From Myxococcota bacterium (lineage in GTDB: Bacteria; Myxococcota_A; Bradymonadia; UBA7976; UBA1532): a stretch of DNA of 54,123 nt. The DNA lies in contig JAHJCH010000241.1 in NCBI GenBank assembly GCA_018813065.1, positions 1 through 54,123 of the forward strand, given 5' to 3'. The position numbers and the translations under genes were made by a program. This document shows, one piece after another, positions 9,425-16,384 of this stretch (the first letter of the stretch is position 1; the number at the start of each line of letters is the position of its first letter). The notes beneath the pieces are model-generated. The model saw nothing but the letters and a program-made list of their open reading frames with translations. It did not search any database and was not told the origin of the DNA.

Positions 9425-11665
9425 ATGAAGGCAGCCCTGGCCTTGCTCATGATTTTGGGGATCGCCTCGGCGGCGACGCCGCGCTTTCGCGATTACCACA
9501 CCCGGCCGGGTGACACGGGCCGGGTCATCTCCACGCGCCTCTTCGGCGACGCCACGCGTTGGGGGATGATCCAGCAATACAACGAAGACCTCCCCGACAA
9601 CGAGGATGACGCCATCCAGCCGGGTCGGATATTGCGCATCCCCCACGCCATCGCCTTTCGGCGCGCCGACGCGCGCATCACGCACATCGCCCGCGTCGTC
9701 GAGTCGAGGGCGCGAGAAGAGGACGCCTGGCGGCGCGCGCGTGAGGGTCAAGCGTTACAGGTGGGCGGGCGGGTCAGCACCCAAGCCCAGGCCTCCGCCG
9801 AGGTGACCTTTAAGGATGACTCCATGGTGCAGATGCGCGCCGACTCGCTGCTGATCATCTACGGCGAGAGCGCCACGCGGACGCGCAACGTCAGCCGCGC
9901 CAAGCTGGCCAAGGGGGCGCTGCGCAGCCGACTGGGCGCGTTGAGTGGGCGGCGGCTCTCCGTGGAGGCGGGCGGCGCGGAGGCGGAGCTGTCCTCGGGG
10001 CAGGCGGTCATCACCACCACCGAGGACGGCGGCAGCGCCATCTCTCAGCACAGCGGCCGCCCTGCGGAGATCAAGCGCGAGGGCCAGCGGGTGCAGCTCA
10101 AGCCGGGGATGGGCGCGCGGGTGCGTCGTGGCAAGATCAGCCCGCCCAAGCGGCTGCCCGTCGCCCCGCAGTGGATGGCCGCCACCCCGCGCCAGCTGGT
10201 GGCCCCGGTGGAGACGGGCGGGACGCTGCATGGGCGCTTTGAGCGGGTCCAGGGCGCGGCGCGCTACCGCGCCGAGGTGACCTTGGACGCCGAGGGGCGG
10301 ATGCTGGTGACGCAGCAGGAGATCGGCGCAGATCAGACCCTCGTGACCATCGGGCCGCTGCCCATCGGCGACTACTATGTCTGGATCGCCACCATCGACG
10401 GCGATGGGCTGGAGAGCCCGCGCTCTCAGGCGCTGCCTCTGCGGCTCTTACCGCTGCGCTTCCGCGCGCCTGGGGAGACGCGGGCGGCGACCGCCACGGG
10501 GGAGACGCCGATCCCGCCGCCGCAGCAGGCGCTCATCGGCGCGCGGATGCTGGCCCCGCCGCACACCCGCTGCGGGCTTGACCCCAAGCGGCTGGCGCAG
10601 ACGACGGCGTTGAGCAGCCCTGGTCGCGTGGAGGTGTACTGCCAGGGGGATGACGGCGCGCTCTTCCCGCGCGCGGAGGTGGAGATCGTGCCCATCGAGG
10701 CGTCGCCCTCGGGGCCGGTGACGCGCGGGCGGCTCAATCCGCTGACGCTGCGCATCCACGCCCCGCGCGCGCTGCCCCAGCGGCTGGCGATCCGCGACGG
10801 CGCGGTCTTGCGTCACCTGACCTTGGACGCCGAGGGGGGCTGGCGGCTTGAGCTGCCCGTCGCCGCCGACGCCGCGCCGAGGATCTGGCGGCCGCTGGTG
10901 GCGCTGAGCCCCGAGGGCGTCGAAGATCGGGTGGGGCGTGTTGAGTTTGAGGTCATCGATCCGCCGCCGCCGCCGCCGATCCCCCGCAGGCCCTTGATGG
11001 AGCACACGGGCGTCTACGATCCGCGCCTCAGCGGGGTCGGCGCGCCTGATGAGCGAGGGCACCAAGCGGGGTTTGGCCTGGCGCCGACGCTGGGCGACGC
11101 GCCGAGCCTGCGCGTCTACCTCGACGCCGCCTTCCAGCTCAGCGACGCCTCGCGGCTGCATGTGGGGCTGCCGATGGGCCTCGACGAGGAGGGGCTGATG
11201 GAGGGGGGCGACGGCGACAGCGCGCGGCTGGGCCTCAGCTACTCGCGCTGGCAGGGGATCGCCTTTGGGGTGGACGCCTCGATGCCCTTGACGTTGAGCG
11301 GGGGGGGCGGTGCTGCGCGGATCGTCCCTCGGGTGGATCTGAGCTGGCAAGACCCCGCTTGGGCGGCGCGGGTGCGCCAAGCGATCTGGGTGGGCCAAGA
11401 CATCGGCGGGCTCTTTAACAGCGTGGGGCTCATCGAGCGGCTGCTGCCTTGGGGGCTCAGCGTGGGGCTTGAGGCCAACGCCCTGCTGGGCCAAAACGGG
11501 CTGTCCAACCAGACGCGATCGTTACGGCTGGGGTTGCCGATCAGCGGGCGCGGCGCGCGCGCGGGCTGGCGATTGATGCCCAGCGCGCCCCTCGACGATC
11601 CCAGCGCGTTGACGATCCTGGTCCAAGCCCAGCTCTACTGGGGTGGCTCAAGCACGCAGCCCTAA
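9425..11665 (+). CDS. LysM-FecR-domain protein with C-terminal beta-barrel
   Basis: About 746 aa. The ATG at 9425 gives a good signal peptide (MKAALALLMILGIASA) with AAGGA upstream; an upstream in-frame TTG at 9377 is less likely. Domain order: LysM-like peptidoglycan-binding domain (about 20-70), FecR-type domain (about 115-235, a strand-rich segment ending in LKPGMGARVRRG), fibronectin-like strands (about 260-345), a proline-rich hinge (DPPPPPPIPRR), then a C-terminal strand-rich region (about 525-746) that alternates like an outer-membrane barrel. This predicts an envelope protein bridging the outer membrane and cell wall. FecR proteins often pair with ECF sigma factors, and one lies 1.5 kb downstream on the other strand. 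The stop overlaps, tail to tail, the next convergent gene by 4 nt. Confidence 0.8.
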   Translation: MKAALALLMILGIASAATPRFRDYHTRPGDTGRVISTRLFGDATRWGMIQQYNEDLPDNEDDAIQPGRILRIPHAIAFRRADARITHIARVVESRAREEDAWRRAREGQALQVGGRVSTQAQASAEVTFKDDSMVQMRADSLLIIYGESATRTRNVSRAKLAKGALRSRLGALSGRRLSVEAGGAEAELSSGQAVITTTEDGGSAISQHSGRPAEIKREGQRVQLKPGMGARVRRGKISPPKRLPVAPQWMAATPRQLVAPVETGGTLHGRFERVQGAARYRAEVTLDAEGRMLVTQQEIGADQTLVTIGPLPIGDYYVWIATIDGDGLESPRSQALPLRLLPLRFRAPGETRAATATGETPIPPPQQALIGARMLAPPHTRCGLDPKRLAQTTALSSPGRVEVYCQGDDGALFPRAEVEIVPIEASPSGPVTRGRLNPLTLRIHAPRALPQRLAIRDGAVLRHLTLDAEGGWRLELPVAADAAPRIWRPLVALSPEGVEDRVGRVEFEVIDPPPPPPIPRRPLMEHTGVYDPRLSGVGAPDERGHQAGFGLAPTLGDAPSLRVYLDAAFQLSDASRLHVGLPMGLDEEGLMEGGDGDSARLGLSYSRWQGIAFGVDASMPLTLSGGGGAARIVPRVDLSWQDPAWAARVRQAIWVGQDIGGLFNSVGLIERLLPWGLSVGLEANALLGQNGLSNQTRSLRLGLPISGRGARAGWRLMPSAPLDDPSALTILVQAQLYWGGSSTQP

Positions 11666-12237
11666 AAGCGCCGACGCGCCCCCAAGCTCAAGACCGCGTG
11701 ATCCACCGTCGCGTCCAGCCCACCCCCATAAGAAGAGGAGGCGGCGTAGGCCAGATGGGCGAAGCCCGTCAGCTCGCCGAGGGGCGAGGCGGCCTGCGTG
11801 GTATAGGCCAAGCCGCCGCCGAGGCGCAGGCTCCAGCCCCAACGATCGGCGCTCAAGGCCGGGTGCAGCGCGCGCTCAGCGTCACTCATCGGCCAAAAGG
11901 CGCCCCCCGCGTCGAGGACCGCCTCAGCGTTGAGGGCATCGGAGATGGGCAAAGCACCGCGCAGTCGAAGCGCGGGATCGACGAGCAAGTGACGCCGCGC
12001 GCCCACCTCGCTGCGCACCCAAGAGAGGGCGACGACCAAGCCCCAGCTCAGCCGTGGCGTCAGCGGACGTGTCAGATCCAGCGCCAGCCCAAGGCTCGGC
12101 TCTGCTGAGATAAACTCTTGATTATTAAGGTTAAAAAGACCAAACGCGCCCGCGCGAGCGGCGACGCCCAGCTCGCTGGCGTCAGCGCAGGGCAGATAAA
12201 AGAAGAGGCTGAAGAGTAGGGCGCGCGCAAGGCTCAT
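11662..12237 (-). CDS. Small outer-membrane beta-barrel protein
   Basis: About 191 aa. The ATG at 12237 follows GGGAGGG and gives a signal peptide (MSLARALLFSLFFYLPCADA). The mature part alternates polar and hydrophobic residues in short strands separated by Gly/Asp/Ser-rich turns and ends in Phe (GARRRF), the usual C-terminal signature of BAM-inserted barrels. No enzyme motif was seen. It lies 35 nt downstream of the anti-sigma-like gene on the same strand, so it is probably the last gene of the sigma-factor operon and may be its envelope target. The longer frame starting at 12276 would overlap the upstream gene and lacks a ribosome-binding site. It shares its last 4 nt with the convergent LysM-FecR gene. 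Confidence 0.7.
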   Translation of the reverse strand: MSLARALLFSLFFYLPCADASELGVAARAGAFGLFNLNNQEFISAEPSLGLALDLTRPLTPRLSWGLVVALSWVRSEVGARRHLLVDPALRLRGALPISDALNAEAVLDAGGAFWPMSDAERALHPALSADRWGWSLRLGGGLAYTTQAASPLGELTGFAHLAYAASSSYGGGLDATVDHAVLSLGARRRF

Positions 12238-12272
12238 CCGCCCTCCCCGCGTGGCATGGTCTGCTTGTGCGC

Positions 12273-13181
12273 TCACAGGCCCAGGCGCGCCAGGGCGTCG
12301 AGCAGCAGGCTCTTGGGGAAGCGCCGCCGAAACGCCTCTGCCTGGGCCTTGGCCTGCGTATGCTTACCCGCCTTGAGCAAGGCGTGGACGCGCAAAAGCT
12401 CACGCTCCTCCACCAGCCGCCCCCTGGGGAAGCGCGCCTCATGGGCGCGCAGGTGGCGCAGGGCCGCCGCAGGCTGATCGGCCTTGAGGGCGCGCTGCGC
12501 TTCGGCGAGGAGTTGGCGCTCCGCGGCGAGGGCCGTGTCGGGGCTGGGCGCTTGAACGGGGCTGGGCGCTTGAACGGGCGTGGGCGCTTGAACGGGCGTG
12601 GCGCGGCGGCGACGCTCGGGGCGGCGTGGGCGAGGCGCCTGGCGCGGCGTCTGGAGAAGCGCGGCCTCTGCGTCGATGAGCGGCGCGGCCCCTGCGTCGA
12701 TGAGCGCGTCGAGGGAGAGCGCGGCTTGGGCATCAAGGCGCCCCGCGTCGATGAGCGGCGCGGCCCCCACGTTGAGCCCTGCGTCGAGCGCCGCGTGGGG
12801 CGCGACGAGCGCGCGGGCGGCGATCTCCGGCGCGTCGCTGGGCTCGGCGGTCGTGCGCCAGATCGCCACGCCGCCGCCCAAGCCCAAGAGTGCGGCGAGA
12901 CCCAGCGCCTTGGGCGCGCCGCTGAGGCCCAACAAGAGCGCGCCGCCCTTGCCTGTGGCTGTCGTCACTGCTGCTGCAGCCCCGCCCGTGACCCCGCCCG
13001 TGACCCCGCCCGTGGCCGCCGAGGCTGCCTCCGAGGCCGCCACGGTCAGGGCCGCCCCCGCCGCGATGGAGCGCGTGAGGCGCTCAAAGACGCGCTCCTC
13101 TACGCCCTCTGGTGGATCATCGAGGCTCGCCCGCTCCAGATCGAGGAGGCGCTCCAGCTTAGGATCGGGCCAATGACTCAT
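12273..13181 (-). CDS. Anti-sigma-like membrane protein with C-terminal TPR
   Basis: 302 aa. It starts with an ATG that overlaps the stop of the ECF sigma gene (ATGA) and is preceded by GGGAGGTG. The N-terminal ~45 residues are a charged helical stretch (LERLLDLERASLDDPPEGV) like the cytoplasmic end of anti-sigma factors; a Gly/Ala segment near 95-115 (ALGLAALLGLGGGVAIW) is a likely single membrane span. A long Ala/Pro/Asp-rich periplasmic region follows, then two to three TPR helices (about 210-300, AEAQRALKADQPAAALRHL) resembling YbgF/tol-pal TPRs. The zinc-anti-sigma HxxxCxxC motif is absent. The anti-sigma role rests on position next to the sigma gene and topology, not on a recognised family match. 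In-frame short tandem repeats lie in the linker. Confidence 0.7.
   Translation of the reverse strand: MSHWPDPKLERLLDLERASLDDPPEGVEERVFERLTRSIAAGAALTVAASEAASAATGGVTGGVTGGAAAAVTTATGKGGALLLGLSGAPKALGLAALLGLGGGVAIWRTTAEPSDAPEIAARALVAPHAALDAGLNVGAAPLIDAGRLDAQAALSLDALIDAGAAPLIDAEAALLQTPRQAPRPRRPERRRRATPVQAPTPVQAPSPVQAPSPDTALAAERQLLAEAQRALKADQPAAALRHLRAHEARFPRGRLVEERELLRVHALLKAGKHTQAKAQAEAFRRRFPKSLLLDALARLGL
12540..12601. repeat. 18-nt in-frame tandem repeat (Pro-Val-Gln-Ala-Pro-Ser/Thr)
   Basis: About three and a half copies of an 18-nt unit containing GGGCGCTTGAAC; on the minus strand each unit encodes PVQAP plus Ser or Thr. It forms the periplasmic linker just before the TPR of the anti-sigma-like protein. 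Copy number can vary without changing the frame. Confidence 0.8.
12980..13016. repeat. 12-nt in-frame tandem repeat (Gly-Gly-Val-Thr)
   Basis: Three copies of a 12-nt unit (CCCGCCCGTGAC) encoding GGVT on the minus strand, in the segment before the predicted membrane span of the anti-sigma-like protein. Like the 18-nt repeat downstream, it keeps the frame. Confidence 0.75.
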
Positions 13182-13729
13182 GGCGGGGCACCTCCCAGGC
13201 GACGCACCGCCGCGGCGAAGCGCTCACGGGCGAGCCGAATCCGAGAGTAGATCGTGTTGAGGGGGACGCCCAGCGCCTCGGCGATCTCGGGGCCGGTGTG
13301 CCCATCCATCTCGCTCATGATGAAGACCACGCGCTTATCCATATCCAGGGCCTTCAGGCCACGATCCACCAGCTCCCTGGCTTGTCGTGAGGCGGTCAGC
13401 GCGTCAGGCAGTGGCCCGTCGCAGGCCCGCGCGCTGATCAGATCATCCCCAAGGAGCTGCTCTCGACGAAACCCCGCCCGCTTGCGCGCGTCGGCGGCGA
13501 CGCGCCAGGCGATCCCGGTCAACCAGGGCTTGATCGGGCGGCTGGGATCGTAGTCCGCCCAGCGGCGATGCACGATGAGGAAGACGTCATGCGCCGCGTC
13601 TTCAAGATCCCGCGCGGGGACGCCCAGGCGCCTCAGCGTGTGCCAGACATGCCGGAAGTGCGCGCGGTAGATCTCGTGCAGATCAAGCTCAGGGGCTTGT
13701 GGGTTGACAGTGATTAAGAGCGCCTCCAT
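13178..13729 (-). CDS. ECF-family RNA polymerase sigma factor
   Basis: About 183 aa, the normal length for the family. Region 2 is visible as EIYRAHFRHVWHTLRRLG and ARDLEDAAHDVFLIVHRR, the core-binding and -10-recognition helices; region 4 is the HTH MSEMDGHTGPEIAEALGVPL followed by NTIYSRIRLARERF, which reads the -35 element. The start could be ATG at 13729 or GTG at 13738; neither has a strong ribosome-binding site. It heads an operon with the anti-sigma-like protein and a barrel protein, so it likely responds to envelope state. The linker between the regions is standard, with no extra C-terminal domain. Confidence 0.9.
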   Translation of the reverse strand: MEALLITVNPQAPELDLHEIYRAHFRHVWHTLRRLGVPARDLEDAAHDVFLIVHRRWADYDPSRPIKPWLTGIAWRVAADARKRAGFRREQLLGDDLISARACDGPLPDALTASRQARELVDRGLKALDMDKRVVFIMSEMDGHTGPEIAEALGVPLNTIYSRIRLARERFAAAVRRLGGAPP

Positions 13730-13871
13730 CCACCGCACGGTTGGCGATGGTGATCTCTATCTGTCAAAAAAGGCCGCGCGCGCAGTAAAAAAGCGCCCCC
13801 TCGCCCGAGCCTTGAGTTGACGGCGGGCTTGAAATACAAGCTGGCTCTCCAAGCCTTGAAAGGGGGCCACG

Positions 13872-14849
13872 CTGAGATCCGTCTACCGGCACCTCCTCTA
13901 CATCCTCCCCGTCGCCTGCGGCCTGTGGCTCCTCGACAACGCCCTCAGCCAAGACCGCTACGCAGGCTGGGAGCGCAACTCCGTGCGCAACTCCGCCCGC
14001 CGCTGGGCCAGCCAGCCCAAGGCCAAGGTGGCGATCCTTGGCTCCAGCACCTCCAAGGACTGGCTGCCACGTCACTGGCTGGGGCAGCAGATCGGGCGCC
14101 CCCCGGCTGATATCCTCGACGCCCACATCAACGGCTGTCACCAGGGCTGCACCTGGGCCTCGGTCCAGCGCCTGCGCCAGCGCCAGCACCGCTTTGACAT
14201 GGTGTTTATGGGCACCAACCTGTTTCAGCTGTGCGAGTACCCCCACAGCAAGCGGGTGCTCCAGCAGCAGATGCAGACGCCCGCCACCGCCATCCCCGCG
14301 CTCTTTGGGATCTACGCCTCGGCGGAGCAGCCGCTGCTCTACATGGGCCGCTTCCTGGGGATGACCCTCTCGGGGGCCTATGGCGACCCCCTGGCGGTGC
14401 AGTCCGCCGCCGCGCGCGAGGTATTCGGCCCCGGCAAGCGCGGCCAGGCGTGGCGCTGGAGCCGCCCCCGCCCCCTCAGCGCCGATGACACCCCGCGCTG
14501 CACCTACAGCCCCTCCGCCGTGGCCTTAAAGCGGGCCTTCACCGAGGCGCTCTTGGATGATCTCTTGGACATCTCCGACCACGTCTACCTGATGCTCTTG
14601 CCCGAGCGCGCGATGGCCGATCCCAAGGACGCCCAGCTCCAGGCCGCGCTCACCGCGCACCGCGCCCTGCACGCGGCGCTGGCCGAGGCCCGCCCTGGCG
14701 TAACCCTCATCGATCTCATCGAGGGCGGCGCGCTTGAGCGCAATCAGTATCGAGACTCGATCCACCTCAACGCGCGGGGCGTGCCGGTTCAACAGCGCCT
14801 GTTCGCCCAGCGGCTCAAAGCCCTCGGCTTTAAGGGGAACGCGCCTTGA
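13872..14849 (+). CDS. Membrane-anchored SGNH/GDSL-type hydrolase (AlgJ/DltD-like)
   Basis: About 325 aa if it begins at CTG 13872. Residues 5-25 form an N-terminal signal anchor (HLLYILPVACGLWLLDNALS). The SGNH catalytic set is visible: VAILGSST with Ser59 as nucleophile, and RDSIHLN with Asp295 and His298 near the C-terminus. Coding usage clearly continues upstream of the first standard start (GTG 13983), which would delete the anchor. The frame opens after a TGA at 13857 and holds no ATG/GTG/TTG before 13983, whereas CTG 13872 lies about 6 nt after AAGGGGG. Its stop overlaps the TTG start of the MBOAT gene, the usual pairing for O-acetylation of exported polysaccharides: the MBOAT passes acyl groups across the membrane and the SGNH partner transfers them. 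The substrate is unknown. Confidence 0.8.
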   Translation: MRSVYRHLLYILPVACGLWLLDNALSQDRYAGWERNSVRNSARRWASQPKAKVAILGSSTSKDWLPRHWLGQQIGRPPADILDAHINGCHQGCTWASVQRLRQRQHRFDMVFMGTNLFQLCEYPHSKRVLQQQMQTPATAIPALFGIYASAEQPLLYMGRFLGMTLSGAYGDPLAVQSAAAREVFGPGKRGQAWRWSRPRPLSADDTPRCTYSPSAVALKRAFTEALLDDLLDISDHVYLMLLPERAMADPKDAQLQAALTAHRALHAALAEARPGVTLIDLIEGGALERNQYRDSIHLNARGVPVQQRLFAQRLKALGFKGNAP

Positions 14850-16300
14850 TCTTCACCTCACCCCAGTTCGTGCTCTTCTTTGTGATCTTCTTCTTGATCT
14901 ATGGCGCCTTAGAGGGGCGAGCGCGTAAATGGTTCTTGCTGATCGCCAGCTATTACTTCTATGCGAGCTGGAACACGGCCTTTTTATTACTGATTATTGC
15001 CTCAACCTTGGTTGATTTTTATGTCGGTGCACGCTTAGCCGACTCAGAAGATGAACAAAGACGCAAACGGCTCTTAATCCTTAGCATAGTGATCAACTTA
15101 GGTGCCTTAGGCTTCTTCAAGTACTTTAATTTCTTTATTGATTCAGCGATTACGGGCCTGGCGGCGCTGGGCTTCAAGGCGCACGCGCCGACGCTCTCGA
15201 TCATCCTCCCTGTGGGCATCTCCTTCTACACTTTCCAGACGATGAGCTACACGATCGACATCTATCGTCGTAAGCTCGCTCCCACCCCAAAGCTGCTGGA
15301 TTTTGCGCTCTACGTCGCCTTCTTCCCGCAGCTCGTCGCAGGCCCCATCGAGCGCGCCGCCCACCTGCTGCCTCAGCTGGTCAACCTCGACGATCGCAAG
15401 GCGGATCTGAGCGGCTGGGGGCTGATCGCCCTGGGCGTGTTCAAGAAGGCGGTGATCGCCGATAACGTCGCCGCGCTGGTGGAGATGACCTACACGCAGC
15501 CGCAGGACGTCTACGCCCCGGCGCTGTGGCTGGGCACCTACGCCTTCGCCATCCAGATCTACTGTGACTTCTCGGGCTACTCAGACATCGCCGTGGGCCT
15601 GGGGCGGCTCTTGGGGCTCGACATCGTGCAGAACTTCAAGGCGCCCTATGCCGCAGAAGGGCCTTCTGATTTCTGGCGGCGCTGGCACATCTCGCTCAGC
15701 TCTTGGCTGCGCGACTACCTCTACATCGCCCTCGGCGGCAACCGGGGCGGCTGGTTTTATGTGCGGCGCAACCTGATGTTGACGATGCTGCTTGGCGGGC
15801 TGTGGCATGGCGCAGCGTGGAACTTCGTGCTCTGGGGCGCCTGGCATGGCCTGCTGCTCATCGCCCTCCGCCCGCGGATCTTCAGCGATCTGCGCGCCTG
15901 GATGGATCGGCGCTGGTGGAGCCGCTGGGGGGGGCTGATCCTGCGCCGCTTCGCCTTCTTCCACCTGGTGATGATCAGCTGGGCGTTGTTCCGCGCCGCC
16001 TCACTCAAGGACAGCCTGATCGTGGTCGGCAAGCTCATCGACTTCACGGCCTGGGATCTCAGCGGCTGGCTCCAAGCCGTCAGCGCCTCGGGGGAGGGGC
16101 GCTACTTGGCGATGATGGCGGGGGGGATGGCCGCGCTGGTGCTCCTACAGAACCTCTGGCCTGTGGGCTCTCATCGCCTCGTCGCGCTCCTGTGGCGGGC
16201 GCCTGCGCCCCTGCGCTTCGTGGTCATCGTCGCCTTGCTCTACAGCGCCGCGCTGCTCTCCCCCGAGAAGCCCCCGCCCTTTATTTACTTTCAGTTTTAA
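14846..16300 (+). CDS. MBOAT family O-acyltransferase (AlgI-like)
   Basis: 484 aa polytopic membrane protein. It starts at TTG 14846, 4 nt inside the upstream gene and about 9 nt after AAGGGGA; the resulting N-terminus MIFTSPQFVLFF matches AlgI-type proteins. Diagnostic MBOAT features: PVGISFYTFQTMSYTIDIYR, FPQLVAGPIERA, CDFSGYSDIAVGLGRLLG, FWRRWHISLSSWLRDYLYI and LGGLWHGAAWNFVLWG, in which His321 is the conserved catalytic His. It transfers acetyl (or other acyl) groups from the cytoplasm to an extracytoplasmic acceptor together with the SGNH partner. No alginate polymerase genes are in the window, so the glycan remains unidentified. The segment near 14980-15150 is more AT-rich than the rest. 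Confidence 0.93.
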   Translation: MIFTSPQFVLFFVIFFLIYGALEGRARKWFLLIASYYFYASWNTAFLLLIIASTLVDFYVGARLADSEDEQRRKRLLILSIVINLGALGFFKYFNFFIDSAITGLAALGFKAHAPTLSIILPVGISFYTFQTMSYTIDIYRRKLAPTPKLLDFALYVAFFPQLVAGPIERAAHLLPQLVNLDDRKADLSGWGLIALGVFKKAVIADNVAALVEMTYTQPQDVYAPALWLGTYAFAIQIYCDFSGYSDIAVGLGRLLGLDIVQNFKAPYAAEGPSDFWRRWHISLSSWLRDYLYIALGGNRGGWFYVRRNLMLTMLLGGLWHGAAWNFVLWGAWHGLLLIALRPRIFSDLRAWMDRRWWSRWGGLILRRFAFFHLVMISWALFRAASLKDSLIVVGKLIDFTAWDLSGWLQAVSASGEGRYLAMMAGGMAALVLLQNLWPVGSHRLVALLWRAPAPLRFVVIVALLYSAALLSPEKPPPFIYFQF

Positions 16301-16384
16301 GCGCCGTGGGGGCACGAAAGCCCTACATCTCGTGCGAGCCTCGTGCTTTACTGCCCTCAGCTTGATGAGCGCTGGAAGGACAGC

